NCBI RefSeq assembly: GCF_022008365.1
Contig: NZ_JAIRBA010000004.1
Location: 62,001 to 126,000 of the forward strand
Direction: 5' to 3'
DNA from: Aequorivita vitellina
Lineage (GTDB): Bacteria; Bacteroidota; Bacteroidia; Flavobacteriales; Flavobacteriaceae
Length of the DNA stretch: 64,000 nucleotides
Shown here: positions 1-8,635 of the stretch, piece by piece
Layout of the letters: the number at the start of each line of letters is the position of its first letter
Position numbering within the stretch: position 1 is the stretch's first letter
The notes under the pieces: model-generated
The model's input: only the letters and a program-made list of their open reading frames with translations
Told to the model about the DNA's origin: nothing
Databases searched by the model: none
Translations under genes and position numbers: made by a program

Positions 1-72
1 TTTTTGAATTTTGGAATTAGTAATTTCGTGCCTTTCAAAATATATCTTCAAAGTTAACAAAAAACTCCCCCA

Positions 73-1440
73 ATGAGAAACATTTTAATTATAGGCGCAG
101 GAAGATCTGCCGCAAGTTTAATACGCTATTTACTAGACAAAAGTGAAAAAGAAGACCTTTTTATTACCATTGGGGATATTTCTATTCAGTCTGCGCAAAA
201 GTTCATATCAGGGCATAATAACGCACGCGGAATTATGCTCGATGTTTTTAACGACGTTCAAAGAAAGGAAGCCGTTCAAAATAGCGACTTGGTAATTTCA
301 ATGTTACCGGCCCGCTATCACATTGAAGTGGCTAGAGATTGTATTGAATTTGGAAAACATATGGTTACGGCCTCGTACGTAAGCAAAGAAATGCAAGCGC
401 TAAACCACAAAGCCGAAGCAAAAGGCTTGGTTTTTATGAATGAAATTGGCCTCGACCCTGGAGTAGACCATATGAGTGCGATGCAAGTAATAGACCGTAT
501 TCGAGCAAAAGGAGGCAAGATGTTGCTTTTTGAATCGTTTTGCGGTGGATTAATTGCACCCGAAAGCGACAACAATCTGTGGAATTATAAATTTACGTGG
601 AACCCTCGAAACGTTGTTTTAGCAGGCCAAGGCGGCGCTGCGGAATTCGTTCAAGAAGGAAGGTATAAATACATTCCTTATCACAGACTTTTTAGAAGAA
701 CCGAATTTATCAATATTGAAGGTTATGGAAAATTTGAAGTTCTAGCGAATAGAAACTCACTACAGTACCAATCTGTTTACGGACTGGACAACATCCTTAC
801 ACTTTACCGGGGAACCATTAGAAGGGTTGGGTTTAGCAAGGCGTGGAATATGTTTGTACAATTAGGAATGACGGATGACACTTATACAATTCCAGATTCT
901 GAAAACTTAACATATCGCGAGTTTGTAAACTTATTTTTGGCTTATTCGCCCACCGATACTATTGAACTGAAACTTCGCTATGCCCTAAAAATTGATCAAG
1001 ACGATTTAATGTGGGAGAAATTAGAGGAGTTAGATATTTTCAACAAAGAAAAGACCATTGGTATTGAAAACGCAACCCCTGCCATGGCGCTTCAAAAAAT
1101 CTTGGAAGAAAAATGGACATTGGCGCCAGAAGATAAAGATATGATTGTTATGTATCATAAATTTGGCTACGAATTAGACGGTAAAAAGCACCAAATAGAT
1201 AGCCATATGGCTTTGATAGGCGAAGATCAAACCCATACCGCAATGGCAAAAACAGTAGGATTGCCAGTTGCAATTGCTGCGGTTAAAATACTAAATGGTG
1301 AAATTACTACGCCGGGAGTGCAACGTCCGATTGCGAAAGAAGTTTATGAACCAATCTTAAAGGAATTAGAGGAAAACGGTGTGATTTTTAGAGAAGAAGA
1401 AGTGAAGTATTTGGGATATAACCCCGAAAATTTACATTAA
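73..1440 (+). CDS. Saccharopine dehydrogenase family oxidoreductase
   Basis: The 455-residue protein opens with a Rossmann nucleotide-binding motif (IIGAGRSAASLI, residues 5-16) and continues with the saccharopine dehydrogenase C-terminal type domain (GLDPGVDHMSAM around residue 134). The family performs NAD(P)-dependent interconversion of saccharopine with lysine or glutamate plus aminoadipate semialdehyde. In Flavobacteria the role is probably lysine catabolism, but the substrate is not certain from sequence. The length is normal for a single-domain saccharopine reductase. The start codon is the first ATG after an AT-rich leader. The gene converges on the zinc peptidase gene, with a palindromic element between them. 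Confidence 0.85.
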   Translation: MRNILIIGAGRSAASLIRYLLDKSEKEDLFITIGDISIQSAQKFISGHNNARGIMLDVFNDVQRKEAVQNSDLVISMLPARYHIEVARDCIEFGKHMVTASYVSKEMQALNHKAEAKGLVFMNEIGLDPGVDHMSAMQVIDRIRAKGGKMLLFESFCGGLIAPESDNNLWNYKFTWNPRNVVLAGQGGAAEFVQEGRYKYIPYHRLFRRTEFINIEGYGKFEVLANRNSLQYQSVYGLDNILTLYRGTIRRVGFSKAWNMFVQLGMTDDTYTIPDSENLTYREFVNLFLAYSPTDTIELKLRYALKIDQDDLMWEKLEELDIFNKEKTIGIENATPAMALQKILEEKWTLAPEDKDMIVMYHKFGYELDGKKHQIDSHMALIGEDQTHTAMAKTVGLPVAIAAVKILNGEITTPGVQRPIAKEVYEPILKELEENGVIFREEEVKYLGYNPENLH

Positions 1441-1448
1441 AAATTAGC

Positions 1449-1474
1449 GGTGAGTGGTGAGTGGTGAGTGGTGA
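1449..1474. repeat. Heptamer tandem repeat (ggtgagt)
   Basis: A 7-bp unit, ggtgagt, is repeated about 3.7 times directly after the stop codon of the saccharopine dehydrogenase-like gene. Two other loci in this window (10129-10149 and 4609-4641) also carry 7-bp periodic repeats with different units. It is non-coding here. Confidence 0.85.
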
Positions 1475-1497
1475 AGTAAAAATTTTAATATAAAACG

Positions 1498-1638
1498 AAG
1501 AGGCTGTTTAAAAAGTAAAATCAATCAGTTTGTTAGGTCGAGCGGAGTCAAGACCTTATTGTATGTTGTATGTCAAAAACATAGAGTTCTCGACTGCGCT
1601 CAAACTGACAACCAAAACTACTTTTTAAACAGCCTCTT
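1498..1638. repeat. 141-bp imperfect palindrome with 20-bp perfect terminal inverted repeats
   Basis: The left arm 1498-1517 and right arm 1619-1638 are exact reverse complements. Inside, two further arms carry the motifs gagcggagtc and gactgcgctc, nearly complementary and related to the REP-like elements at 29780-29840 and 29928-29981. The right end runs into a T-rich tract. It lies between two convergent genes, so it could act as a bidirectional terminator, or be a MITE-like non-autonomous element; no transposase is present. Apart from this and the heptamer repeat I see nothing in the 1441-1673 gap. Confidence 0.8.
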
Positions 1639-1673
1639 TTTATTATTCAGTAAATTGATAATGGTAAATTTAG

Positions 1674-2363
1674 TTATCTTCTTCCTAAAAAAATTGAAAT
1701 AAAATAGAGTAAGGTAGCCAAAGACCCAAGTGCTGCCACTACATACGTTCGCGCGGCCCATTTTAGGGCATCTTCTGCACCATCGTGCTCCTGTGGCGTA
1801 ACCATATTGCTGGTTTCTAACCAAACTAAAGCACGTTTACTGGCATCAAATTCAACTGGAAGAGTGATAAAAGCAAAAGCGGTTGTAACTGCGAAGAGTA
1901 AAATTCCAACGCCAAAAATCCACGTGCCAATTGCAGAACCCGTGGCAAATAAAATTATACCAGCCATAATCACAAAATTAGATAGCTTACTTGAAATACT
2001 AACAGCAGGTACAATTGTTGAACGCAATTTTAACCAACTGTACGCAGTGGCGTGTTGCACCGCATGACCACATTCGTGCGCCGCTACAGCCGCCGCTGCT
2101 GCGTTACGCTGCATATAAACAGGCTCGCTTAAGTTTACTGTTTTCTTTGTAGGATCGTAATGATCTGTCAATTGACCCGGCACCGATATAACCTGTACGT
2201 CGGTAATTCCGTTATCTGCCAACATTTTTTCGGCAATTTCCTTTCCACTCATTCCATTTTGGAGGTGGATTTTACTGTATTCTTTAAATTTACTTTTCAG
2301 CTTGTTGCTCACGTACCAGCTCACCAAAAAGATTATTCCGGCAAGTATATAATATCCAATCAT
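1674..2363 (-). CDS. YugP-like membrane zinc metallopeptidase
   Basis: The 229-residue protein has an N-terminal membrane segment (IGYYILAGIIFLVSWYVS), a zinc-peptidase motif HECGHAVQH in mid-protein, and two or three further hydrophobic segments towards the C-terminus. This fits the neutral zinc metallopeptidase family of Bacillus YugP (DUF2268/zn-peptidase 2 type). Its substrate is unknown. I choose the ATG at 2363 rather than the longer in-frame ATG at 2390, because the extra nine codons are read from a palindromic element (2371-2390) that recurs at other gene starts. It converges on the saccharopine dehydrogenase-like gene. Confidence 0.8.
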   Translation of the reverse strand: MIGYYILAGIIFLVSWYVSNKLKSKFKEYSKIHLQNGMSGKEIAEKMLADNGITDVQVISVPGQLTDHYDPTKKTVNLSEPVYMQRNAAAAAVAAHECGHAVQHATAYSWLKLRSTIVPAVSISSKLSNFVIMAGIILFATGSAIGTWIFGVGILLFAVTTAFAFITLPVEFDASKRALVWLETSNMVTPQEHDGAEDALKWAARTYVVAALGSLATLLYFISIFLGRR

Positions 2364-2370
2364 AGTTTCT

Positions 2371-2390
2371 ATGCTCGCAAAGGCGGGCAT
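2371..2390. repeat. REP-like palindrome, family A, at the 5' end of the YugP-like gene
   Basis: The sequence is a degenerate copy of a short palindrome (consensus roughly ATTCCCGCC-TTCG-CGGGAAT) also seen at 2505-2526, 18400-18419, 31380-31396, 32729-32779, 46368-46419, 46513-46538, 47298-47320 and 47366-47389. This copy supplies an extra upstream ATG to the peptidase reading frame. Confidence 0.6.
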
Positions 2391-2504
2391 CTCCTTTTTA
2401 GTTAATAATTTTCTATTTTAAAACTAGCAAATACTATGCAAAAAAACCCTTTCTGAATTAAGCTTTGCAAAAATTGTATGAAAATTTGTTTTTTCAAGTC
2501 ATAG

Positions 2505-2526
2505 GATGCCCGTCTATGCGGGAATT
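2505..2526. repeat. REP-like palindrome, family A, at the leuS 3' end
   Basis: The motif gatgcccgtctatgcggga forms an imperfect hairpin and overlaps the last codon of leuS (stop at 2525). It may act as the 3' end structure of the leuS transcript. Confidence 0.6.
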
Positions 2527-5500
2527 AGCCTACGATGTTCACAATTTTCCCGGGAACGATAATTACCTTTTTTGGGGTTCTTCCCTCTAAATAGTGGGCT
2601 GTCTTCTCGTGTGCCATTACGGCAGATTCAATTTCATCTTTGCTAAAATCCAATGGCAATTCCAGTGTAAACCGCATTTTTCCGTTGAAAGAGATTGGGT
2701 ATTCCTTAGTGCTTTCTACTAAAAATTTCTCTTCAAACTTTGGAAAAGGTGCTTTCGAAATACTATATGAATGCCCCAACTTCGCCCAAAGCTCTTCCGC
2801 AATGTGCGGTGCGTAGGGCGAAATAAGAATTATAAATGGTTCCAAAACTTTGCGCGAATTACATTTTTGTGCAGTAAGCTCATTCACCGCAATCATAAAT
2901 GAAGATACCGAAGTATTAAAACTGAAATTCTCAATGTCTTCCGCTACTTTTTTGATGGTTTTATGAAGTGTTTTTAAGGCCTCTTTTGAAGCCGCTTCTT
3001 CGGAAACATAAAAGTTTTCGTTTTCTCCCGAATGATACAGTTTCCATAGTTTTTTTAGGAAACCGTGTACCCCCGAAATTCCCGCAGTGCTCCACGGTTT
3101 TGCTTGTTCCAACGGCCCGAGGAACATTTCGTACATCCGCAACGTATCTGCACCGTATTGGTTGCAAATATCATCGGGGTTTACCACGTTGTATTTGCTT
3201 TTAGACATTTTTTCTACTTCGCGGATTACTTTAACTATCCCGCCATATTCTGAAATAAATTGGGCGTTATTATATTCTGGTCTCCATTTTTTAAATTTTT
3301 CTACATTTAAATGATTTGACAAATTAACCAATTCTATATCTACGTGAATAGGAAAAAATCTAAACTCAATAATATATGGAACTTCATCAACCAAATTTAA
3401 TTGCTCCAATTCATTATTAATAAAATCTGCAGCAAGTTTATGTTGTTCATTACATGTCTCACAAAATTGTTCATTCTTTACAAAACAAGCACTCGCAAAA
3501 ATTTGAGTTTTAAGAAAAGATAAATCTTGTATTCCTTTTGTTGGACTCAATAATGTCGGAATAGCTTTATACACAAACGCACTCTCCCCCAAAATCATTC
3601 CTTGATTTATCAACTTCTTAAATGGTTCTTCTACAGGCACCAAACCGCGGTCGTGCATAAACTTCACCCAAAAACGGCTGTACAATAAATGGCCGGTGGC
3701 GTGCTCACTTCCGCCAATGTATAAATCTACGTTTTGCCAATAATCCAACCCTTCTTTTGAGGCGAAAACCTCATCGCGCTTCGCAGCTTCCATAAATCGG
3801 AAAAAGTACCAACTGCTTCCTGCCCAGCCCGGCATGGTGTTCAATTCTAAAGGAAAAACGGTTTTGTTGTCAATTAAATCATTGCTAACTACTGTAGATT
3901 TTTCTGTGTCCCAAGCCCAAACATCGGCGCGGCCCAAAGGCGGTTCGCCTTCTTCGGTTGGCAGGTATTTCTCTACTTCGGGAAGGCGTAATGGCAAACA
4001 CTCCGTTGGGATTGCGTGCGGCATCCCATCTTTGTAATAAATAGGAAATGGCTCGCCCCAATACCGTTGACGACTAAAAACGGCGTCGCGCAAACGGTAG
4101 TTTATTTTGCCTTCGCCAACGCCTTTTTCCTCCAAAGCAGCGATTATTTTTTCGGTGGCTTCGGCATAATTTAGGTCGTTTAAAAAGTCGCTATTGGTGA
4201 TAATTGTATTTTCTTTATCGGAATACGCTTCCTCCGAAATATCTGCGCCTTTAAAAATATTCGGAATTGGCAAATTGAAATGTTTTGCAAATTCGTAATC
4301 GCGCTGATCGCCGCAGGGAACGCTCATAACGGCACCCGTGCCATAGCCTGCCAAAACGTAATCGCCAATCCAAATTGGGATTGCTTCTCCCGAAAAAGGA
4401 TGCTCGGCATACGCTCCAGTAAAAACGCCGGTAATGGTTTTTACATCGGCCATTCGCTCGCGTTCACTGCGTTTTGCGGTGGCTTCAACGTATTTTTCAA
4501 CCGCTTCCTTTTGTTCTTCGGTTGTTATTTGTGAAACCAATTCGTGCTCCGGCGCCAAAACCATAAAACTTACACCGAAGATGGTGTCTGGGCGGGTGGT
4601 AAACACGGGAATTCTGAATTCTGAATTCTGAATTCTGAATTTAACAGTTGCCCCTTTGCTTCTACCAATCCAGTTAGTCTGCGAGTCCTTCAACGGTTGC
4701 GGCCAGTCTATAGTATCGAGTCCGTCGAGCAAACGTTGGGCATAGGCGGTGATGCGCATGCTCCACTGTTTCATTTTTTTGCGGACTACGGGATAGCCGC
4801 CGCGCTCGGAGACGCCATTTACTATTTCGTCGTTTGCCAAAACGGTTCCCAATTGTGGGCACCAGTTAACCTCGGTTTCGGCTAAATAGGTAAGTCTGTA
4901 TTTTAAAAGAATTTCCTGCTTTTTGGTTTCTGAAAAATCGCGCCATTGTTGTGCCGTAAATACTTCAACATTATCATCGCAAATCGCTTCTACATTATCG
5001 TTTCCTTCGCTTTCAAAAACATCAATCAGTTCAGAAATATGGAACGCTTTATTTGCGTGTTTACAATACCAAGATTCAAAAAGCTGAATAAAAATCCACT
5101 GCGTCCATTTGTAATATTCGGGATTACTGGTGCGCACTTCGCGACTCCAATCGAACGAAAAACCTATTTTATCCAGCTGTTTTCTATAGCCTTGGATTTC
5201 TTCACCTCTGTTATCGACGCCGCCCTCAATATTCACTTTGGTGGTTTCGGCAGGATGCTGACCTGTTTGTATGGCGTACTGTTCGGCAGGTAGTCCAAAT
5301 GAATCGTAGCCCATTGGGTGCAAAACGTTAAACCCTTGGTGGCGTTTAAACCGCGCATACACATCGCTGGCAATATAACCCAGCGGATGCCCAACGTGCA
5401 AACCGGCGCCGGAAGGATAAGGAAACATATCGAGAACATAATATTTCGGTTTGAGATTCTCTCCTCCCTTGGAGGGGTCGGGGGAGGCTGCCTTAAAAGT

Positions 5501-5563
5501 TTGATTTTCGGCCCAATATTTTTGCCACTTTGCTTCTATTTCGTTGAAGTGATATTTGCTCAT
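2525..5563 (-). CDS. leuS: Leucyl-tRNA synthetase
   Basis: This class I aminoacyl-tRNA synthetase charges tRNA-Leu. The HIGH-type motif (HVGHPLGY) is near residue 55, the CP1 editing domain is in the middle, and the KMSKS motif (EKMSKSKYNVV) sits near plus-strand 3190-3218. I start it at the ATG at 5563 (MSKYHFNEIEAKW, the family N-terminus), giving 1012 residues; the upstream in-frame ATG at 5620 would add 19 atypical residues. It is longer than the usual 860-930 because of three unusual tracts. These are a REP-like segment encoding PDPSKGGE near the N-terminus (5461-5487), a heptamer repeat encoding FRIQNSEFRIP (4609-4641), and an AT-rich insert before KMSKS (about 3220-3590). A possible -7 box TAAATTTG lies at 5618-5625. 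Confidence 0.96.
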   Translation of the reverse strand: MSKYHFNEIEAKWQKYWAENQTFKAASPDPSKGGENLKPKYYVLDMFPYPSGAGLHVGHPLGYIASDVYARFKRHQGFNVLHPMGYDSFGLPAEQYAIQTGQHPAETTKVNIEGGVDNRGEEIQGYRKQLDKIGFSFDWSREVRTSNPEYYKWTQWIFIQLFESWYCKHANKAFHISELIDVFESEGNDNVEAICDDNVEVFTAQQWRDFSETKKQEILLKYRLTYLAETEVNWCPQLGTVLANDEIVNGVSERGGYPVVRKKMKQWSMRITAYAQRLLDGLDTIDWPQPLKDSQTNWIGRSKGATVKFRIQNSEFRIPVFTTRPDTIFGVSFMVLAPEHELVSQITTEEQKEAVEKYVEATAKRSERERMADVKTITGVFTGAYAEHPFSGEAIPIWIGDYVLAGYGTGAVMSVPCGDQRDYEFAKHFNLPIPNIFKGADISEEAYSDKENTIITNSDFLNDLNYAEATEKIIAALEEKGVGEGKINYRLRDAVFSRQRYWGEPFPIYYKDGMPHAIPTECLPLRLPEVEKYLPTEEGEPPLGRADVWAWDTEKSTVVSNDLIDNKTVFPLELNTMPGWAGSSWYFFRFMEAAKRDEVFASKEGLDYWQNVDLYIGGSEHATGHLLYSRFWVKFMHDRGLVPVEEPFKKLINQGMILGESAFVYKAIPTLLSPTKGIQDLSFLKTQIFASACFVKNEQFCETCNEQHKLAADFINNELEQLNLVDEVPYIIEFRFFPIHVDIELVNLSNHLNVEKFKKWRPEYNNAQFISEYGGIVKVIREVEKMSKSKYNVVNPDDICNQYGADTLRMYEMFLGPLEQAKPWSTAGISGVHGFLKKLWKLYHSGENENFYVSEEAASKEALKTLHKTIKKVAEDIENFSFNTSVSSFMIAVNELTAQKCNSRKVLEPFIILISPYAPHIAEELWAKLGHSYSISKAPFPKFEEKFLVESTKEYPISFNGKMRFTLELPLDFSKDEIESAVMAHEKTAHYLEGRTPKKVIIVPGKIVNIVG
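4609..4641. repeat. Heptamer repeat (gaattct x4.7) inside leuS
   Basis: A 7-bp unit, gaattct, is repeated 4.7 times within the coding sequence. The present tract is 33 bp, so the reading frame is kept, and it encodes the alternating stretch FRIQNSEFRIP in the CP1 editing region. Gain or loss of one unit would shift the frame. Confidence 0.9.
5461..5487. repeat. Palindromic G/C-rich element within leuS coding sequence
   Basis: The tract consists of ctcctccc, ttggagggg and tcgggggagg, forming nested complementary CTCC/GGAG arms. It encodes the in-frame segment SPDPSKGGE between the conserved N-terminal helix and the start of the catalytic fold (KYYVLDMFPYPSG). It looks like a dispersed-repeat insertion that stayed open in frame. 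Confidence 0.65.
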
Positions 5564-5657
5564 TTTAAAATTTTTCTGAAAAAAGACATTCCTCGTTAAA
5601 GCTTTGGAATATGCAGGCAAATTTAAGGTTTATTAGAAGAAGTAAAAACCTTAATAT

Positions 5658-6515
5658 TTAAAAGTTTAATTGCAGCAGATTTTCAGAATAAAGCGCCCAT
5701 GCAATAGATAGAAGTGCGAAAATATTCATAGCTATAATAAAGATTTTCATTTGCTTAACGGTGTACGGTTTTTCTTTGAAGAAAATGAAAATATCTAAAA
5801 CCAACCAAAGTGAAAAAGCGGCCAAAAAGCCGGATAGCACCCAATCATTAAACCAGAATTTTAATATAAACACTTCAATTAAAATCAATAACAGCACGAG
5901 TAGCTTTGTTTTTTTTCTTCCTATTAAAACTGCAGTGGTTTTTTTGGCAGCTAAAATATCGGGTTCAATATCCATGATTTCACCAGCAAGTTGGGCGTGG
6001 AAAGCAAAAAGCGAAAGAAATAGAAAGGTTTGCCACGGCATCATTTCTAAATCGTTTAAAAGAATACTGAAAAGTGCCGTAAAAATATAACCAACTTGAA
6101 ATAATATTTCCAGCGGCGGTCGTCGTTTTAACCGGAAGGGTTTAAAGTTGTAAATTATTGTTATTACAATCATAAAGAGTAGCAACAAAAACATCTCCCT
6201 ACCAATGACGTATGAAAAATAGGCTACAAATGGCAGAATTACGAAACATATTTGCCAAAACACCGGTTCCAATTCTTTTTTACTCAAATTTGGCCCAAAG
6301 AGATAGTTGCCTTTTCGCGGGTTTAACGAATCGGCTTTCCCGTCAGTAAAGTCGTTTAGTCCGTAAATCATAAAATTGAGCGGAAAAACAACAAATACCA
6401 AACCTATCCAAAACAAAGGCTCTTCCCAAAAACGCGAAGTTAATTTGAAAGGCAATAAATAAAGCCAAATAACTGGAAACCAGAGCCCCGGTCTAGATAT
6501 TTTTAAAAGTTTCAA
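5658..6515 (-). CDS. UbiA-family prenyltransferase
   Basis: The 285-residue integral membrane protein has about eight hydrophobic segments and both aspartate-rich UbiA motifs: NDFTDGKAD near residue 54, and DIEPDILAAKKTT near residue 184. These bind Mg-diphosphate of a prenyl donor such as polyprenyl or geranylgeranyl diphosphate. The acceptor cannot be told from sequence. Candidates are quinone or carotenoid-type substrates, or lipid precursors. It is transcribed in the same direction as leuS, with a short AT-rich gap containing an AAGGTTT/AAACCTT inverted repeat. Confidence 0.85.
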   Translation of the reverse strand: MKLLKISRPGLWFPVIWLYLLPFKLTSRFWEEPLFWIGLVFVVFPLNFMIYGLNDFTDGKADSLNPRKGNYLFGPNLSKKELEPVFWQICFVILPFVAYFSYVIGREMFLLLLFMIVITIIYNFKPFRLKRRPPLEILFQVGYIFTALFSILLNDLEMMPWQTFLFLSLFAFHAQLAGEIMDIEPDILAAKKTTAVLIGRKKTKLLVLLLILIEVFILKFWFNDWVLSGFLAAFSLWLVLDIFIFFKEKPYTVKQMKIFIIAMNIFALLSIAWALYSENLLQLNF

Positions 6516-6650
6516 TAGGTTTTTAATAATGGAAGGTTAATTTAAGGCCTCACAAATTTAATCTAATTATAACAAATTGGAAACTTTCAGCGTTGTTTAA
6601 CACAAGATGCAAAATTACTTGTATTTTTACGCCAAAATTCAGCAAACCCT

Positions 6651-7529
6651 ATGAGTTCCTCTTTTGAAAAATATCAAAAACGCAGGTTGATTTCTTCCTA
6701 TTTTTCTGTAGTTATCAGTATTTCATTGGTGCTCTTTCTATTGGGATTGCTGGGATTGCTGGTTTTGAATTCGAAAAAAGTAGCCGATTATTTTAAAGAA
6801 CAAATAGCAATAACCGTTTTTCTGAAAGACAGCGCAAAGGAAGTTGAAATTACACAATTGAAACAAAGTCTGGCTTTGGCTGAATATACTAAGTCTGCAA
6901 CCTTTGTATCCAAAGAAGAAGCTGCCAAGGAACACCAAGCAACTTTAGGCGAAAATTTTATTGAATATTTGGGCGAAAACCCACTGCAAAACAGCATAGA
7001 TGTTTATATTTTAGCAGATTACGTTACGCCACAAAAAATGGAAGAAATTACCAACGAGCTAAAAAGCAAAGGTTTTGTTGACGATGTTATTTACGACAAA
7101 CCATTAATTGCGCAACTTACTGAGAACGTAAAACGCATAAGTTTTTGGGTTTTAATAATTAGTGGAATCTTTACGTTTATCGCCGTATTGCTTATAAACA
7201 GTAGTATTAGACTTAGCATTTACGCCAAACGATTTACAATAAAAACCATGCAAATGGTTGGTGCAACCAAACGTTTTATTCGTAAACCCTTTGTTTGGAG
7301 AAGTGTTAGGCTGGGTATAATTGGCGCAATTGTGGCAATGATAGGGATGGGATTGGTACTTTATTACCTCAACCAGAGTTTTCCACAGTTGCAGTTGTTA
7401 GGCGATCCGGTACTTTTGGCCGTGTTATTTGCATTTATATTTTTAATGGGAGTTTTAATTACTTGGATTAGCACATTTATTGCCACCCAGCGATTTTTAA
7501 ATTTGCGCACAGACGATTTGTATTATTAG
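6651..7529 (+). CDS. ftsX: Cell division ABC transporter permease FtsX
   Basis: The 292-residue protein has the FtsX layout. It has a short cytoplasmic N-terminus, TM1 (about 19-42), a periplasmic domain (43-160) and three C-terminal membrane segments in an FtsX/MacB-type permease domain (LISGIFTFIAVLLINSSIRLSIYAKRF begins near 167). It partners with FtsE to transmit division signals to peptidoglycan hydrolases. ftsE is not in this window. It leads the cluster ftsX-DUF3098-uppP-truB, an arrangement I recall as typical for Flavobacteriia. The start is the first ATG in an AT-rich leader. Confidence 0.93.
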   Translation: MSSSFEKYQKRRLISSYFSVVISISLVLFLLGLLGLLVLNSKKVADYFKEQIAITVFLKDSAKEVEITQLKQSLALAEYTKSATFVSKEEAAKEHQATLGENFIEYLGENPLQNSIDVYILADYVTPQKMEEITNELKSKGFVDDVIYDKPLIAQLTENVKRISFWVLIISGIFTFIAVLLINSSIRLSIYAKRFTIKTMQMVGATKRFIRKPFVWRSVRLGIIGAIVAMIGMGLVLYYLNQSFPQLQLLGDPVLLAVLFAFIFLMGVLITWISTFIATQRFLNLRTDDLYY

Positions 7530-7573
7530 TGGTAGTGCGTAGAAACTTTAAACTAAAAACCTAAAACATTTTT

Positions 7574-7840
7574 TTGATGGGAGAGAAAAAACAAAAAGAA
7601 AATTATAAACCCGTATTTGTGTTTGAAAGAAAAAACTACACATTTATGCTTATTGGCGTAGCGTTTATTGCCTTAGGTTTTATACTAATGACGGGCGGCG
7701 GTAGTGACGACCCAAATGTTTTTAACCCCGAAATTTACAACTGGCGTCGTATTCGCTTGGCCCCTGCCTTGGTACTCATAGGCTTTGCCATTGAAGTATA
7801 TGCTATTTTATTAAAACCCGAGCGCAAAGAAGAAAATTAA
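7574..7840 (+). CDS. DUF3098 small membrane protein
   Basis: The 88-residue protein has two predicted membrane helices (FMLIGVAFIALGFILM near residue 24, and LAPALVLIGFAIEVYAILL near residue 58). They are joined by a Gly/Asp-rich turn and a conserved FNPEIYNWRRI stretch. This matches DUF3098, found in Bacteroidota between ftsX and uppP. The function is unknown; the context suggests the cell envelope or division. Its stop codon abuts the uppP ATG, so translation is likely coupled. Confidence 0.85.
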   Translation: MMGEKKQKENYKPVFVFERKNYTFMLIGVAFIALGFILMTGGGSDDPNVFNPEIYNWRRIRLAPALVLIGFAIEVYAILLKPERKEEN

Positions 7841-8635
7841 ATGGATTATCTAGATGCTATTATTCTTGGTATTGTTCAAGGTTTTACTGAATTTTTACCT
7901 GTTTCTTCAAGCGGACATCTTGAAATTGGAAAAGTAATTTTAGGAGACACCTCGGTGCCAGAAGAAAGTTTGCTTTTTACGGTTGTCCTTCATTTTGCTA
8001 CTGCGCTCAGTACGCTCGTTGTTTTCAGAAAAGATATTATTGAAATTGTAGGTGGAGTTTTAAAATTTCAGTGGAATGATGAAACACAATTTACCGTAAA
8101 GATTATACTTTCAATGCTGCCGGCCGTAATTATTGGTTTGCTTTTTGAAGAAGAATTAGAATCATTTTTTGGCGGAAGCATCGCCTTCGTGGGTGCTATG
8201 TTAATTATTACTGCCGTTTTATTGTGGCTAGCAGATCGTTCAAAAAATACCGGCAAACCTGTAACATTAAAAGATTCAATTATTATTGGAATAGCCCAAG
8301 CAATCGCTATGTTGCCGGGTATTTCACGAAGTGGAGCTACAATTTCAACTTCTGTTTTATTAGGAAACGACAAATCGAAAGCTGCACGATTTTCGTTTTT
8401 AATGGTAGTGCCACTAATTTTTGGTAAAATAGCAAAAGATTTGCTAGGTGGTCAAATTTCAACGCACAACACAGACCTCGGGGTTTTAGGCATCGGGTTT
8501 ATTGCCGCCTTTATTTGTGGTCTTATTGCGTGTACGTGGATGATCTCGCTGGTTAAAAAAAGCAAACTTCGTTATTTCTCAATCTATTGTGTTATCGTGG
8601 GATCGCTCGCAATAATAACTAGTTTTTATATTTAA
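7841..8635 (+). CDS. uppP: Undecaprenyl-diphosphatase
   Basis: The BacA/UppP-type phosphatase recycles undecaprenyl diphosphate to the monophosphate carrier used for peptidoglycan and surface polysaccharides. Both signature motifs are present: GIVQGFTEFLPVSSSGH near residue 11, and PGISRSGATIS near residue 153. There are about eight hydrophobic segments, and 264 residues is the usual length. The ATG follows the DUF3098 stop directly, and the stop is followed directly by the truB ATG, so the three genes form a tight operon. Confidence 0.96.
   Translation: MDYLDAIILGIVQGFTEFLPVSSSGHLEIGKVILGDTSVPEESLLFTVVLHFATALSTLVVFRKDIIEIVGGVLKFQWNDETQFTVKIILSMLPAVIIGLLFEEELESFFGGSIAFVGAMLIITAVLLWLADRSKNTGKPVTLKDSIIIGIAQAIAMLPGISRSGATISTSVLLGNDKSKAARFSFLMVVPLIFGKIAKDLLGGQISTHNTDLGVLGIGFIAAFICGLIACTWMISLVKKSKLRYFSIYCVIVGSLAIITSFYI

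Noticed and set aside
4946-5293. A 115-codon plus-strand reading frame opposite leuS
   Set aside because: It lies wholly within leuS on the opposite strand, has no recognisable motif, and several similar shadow frames occur there.
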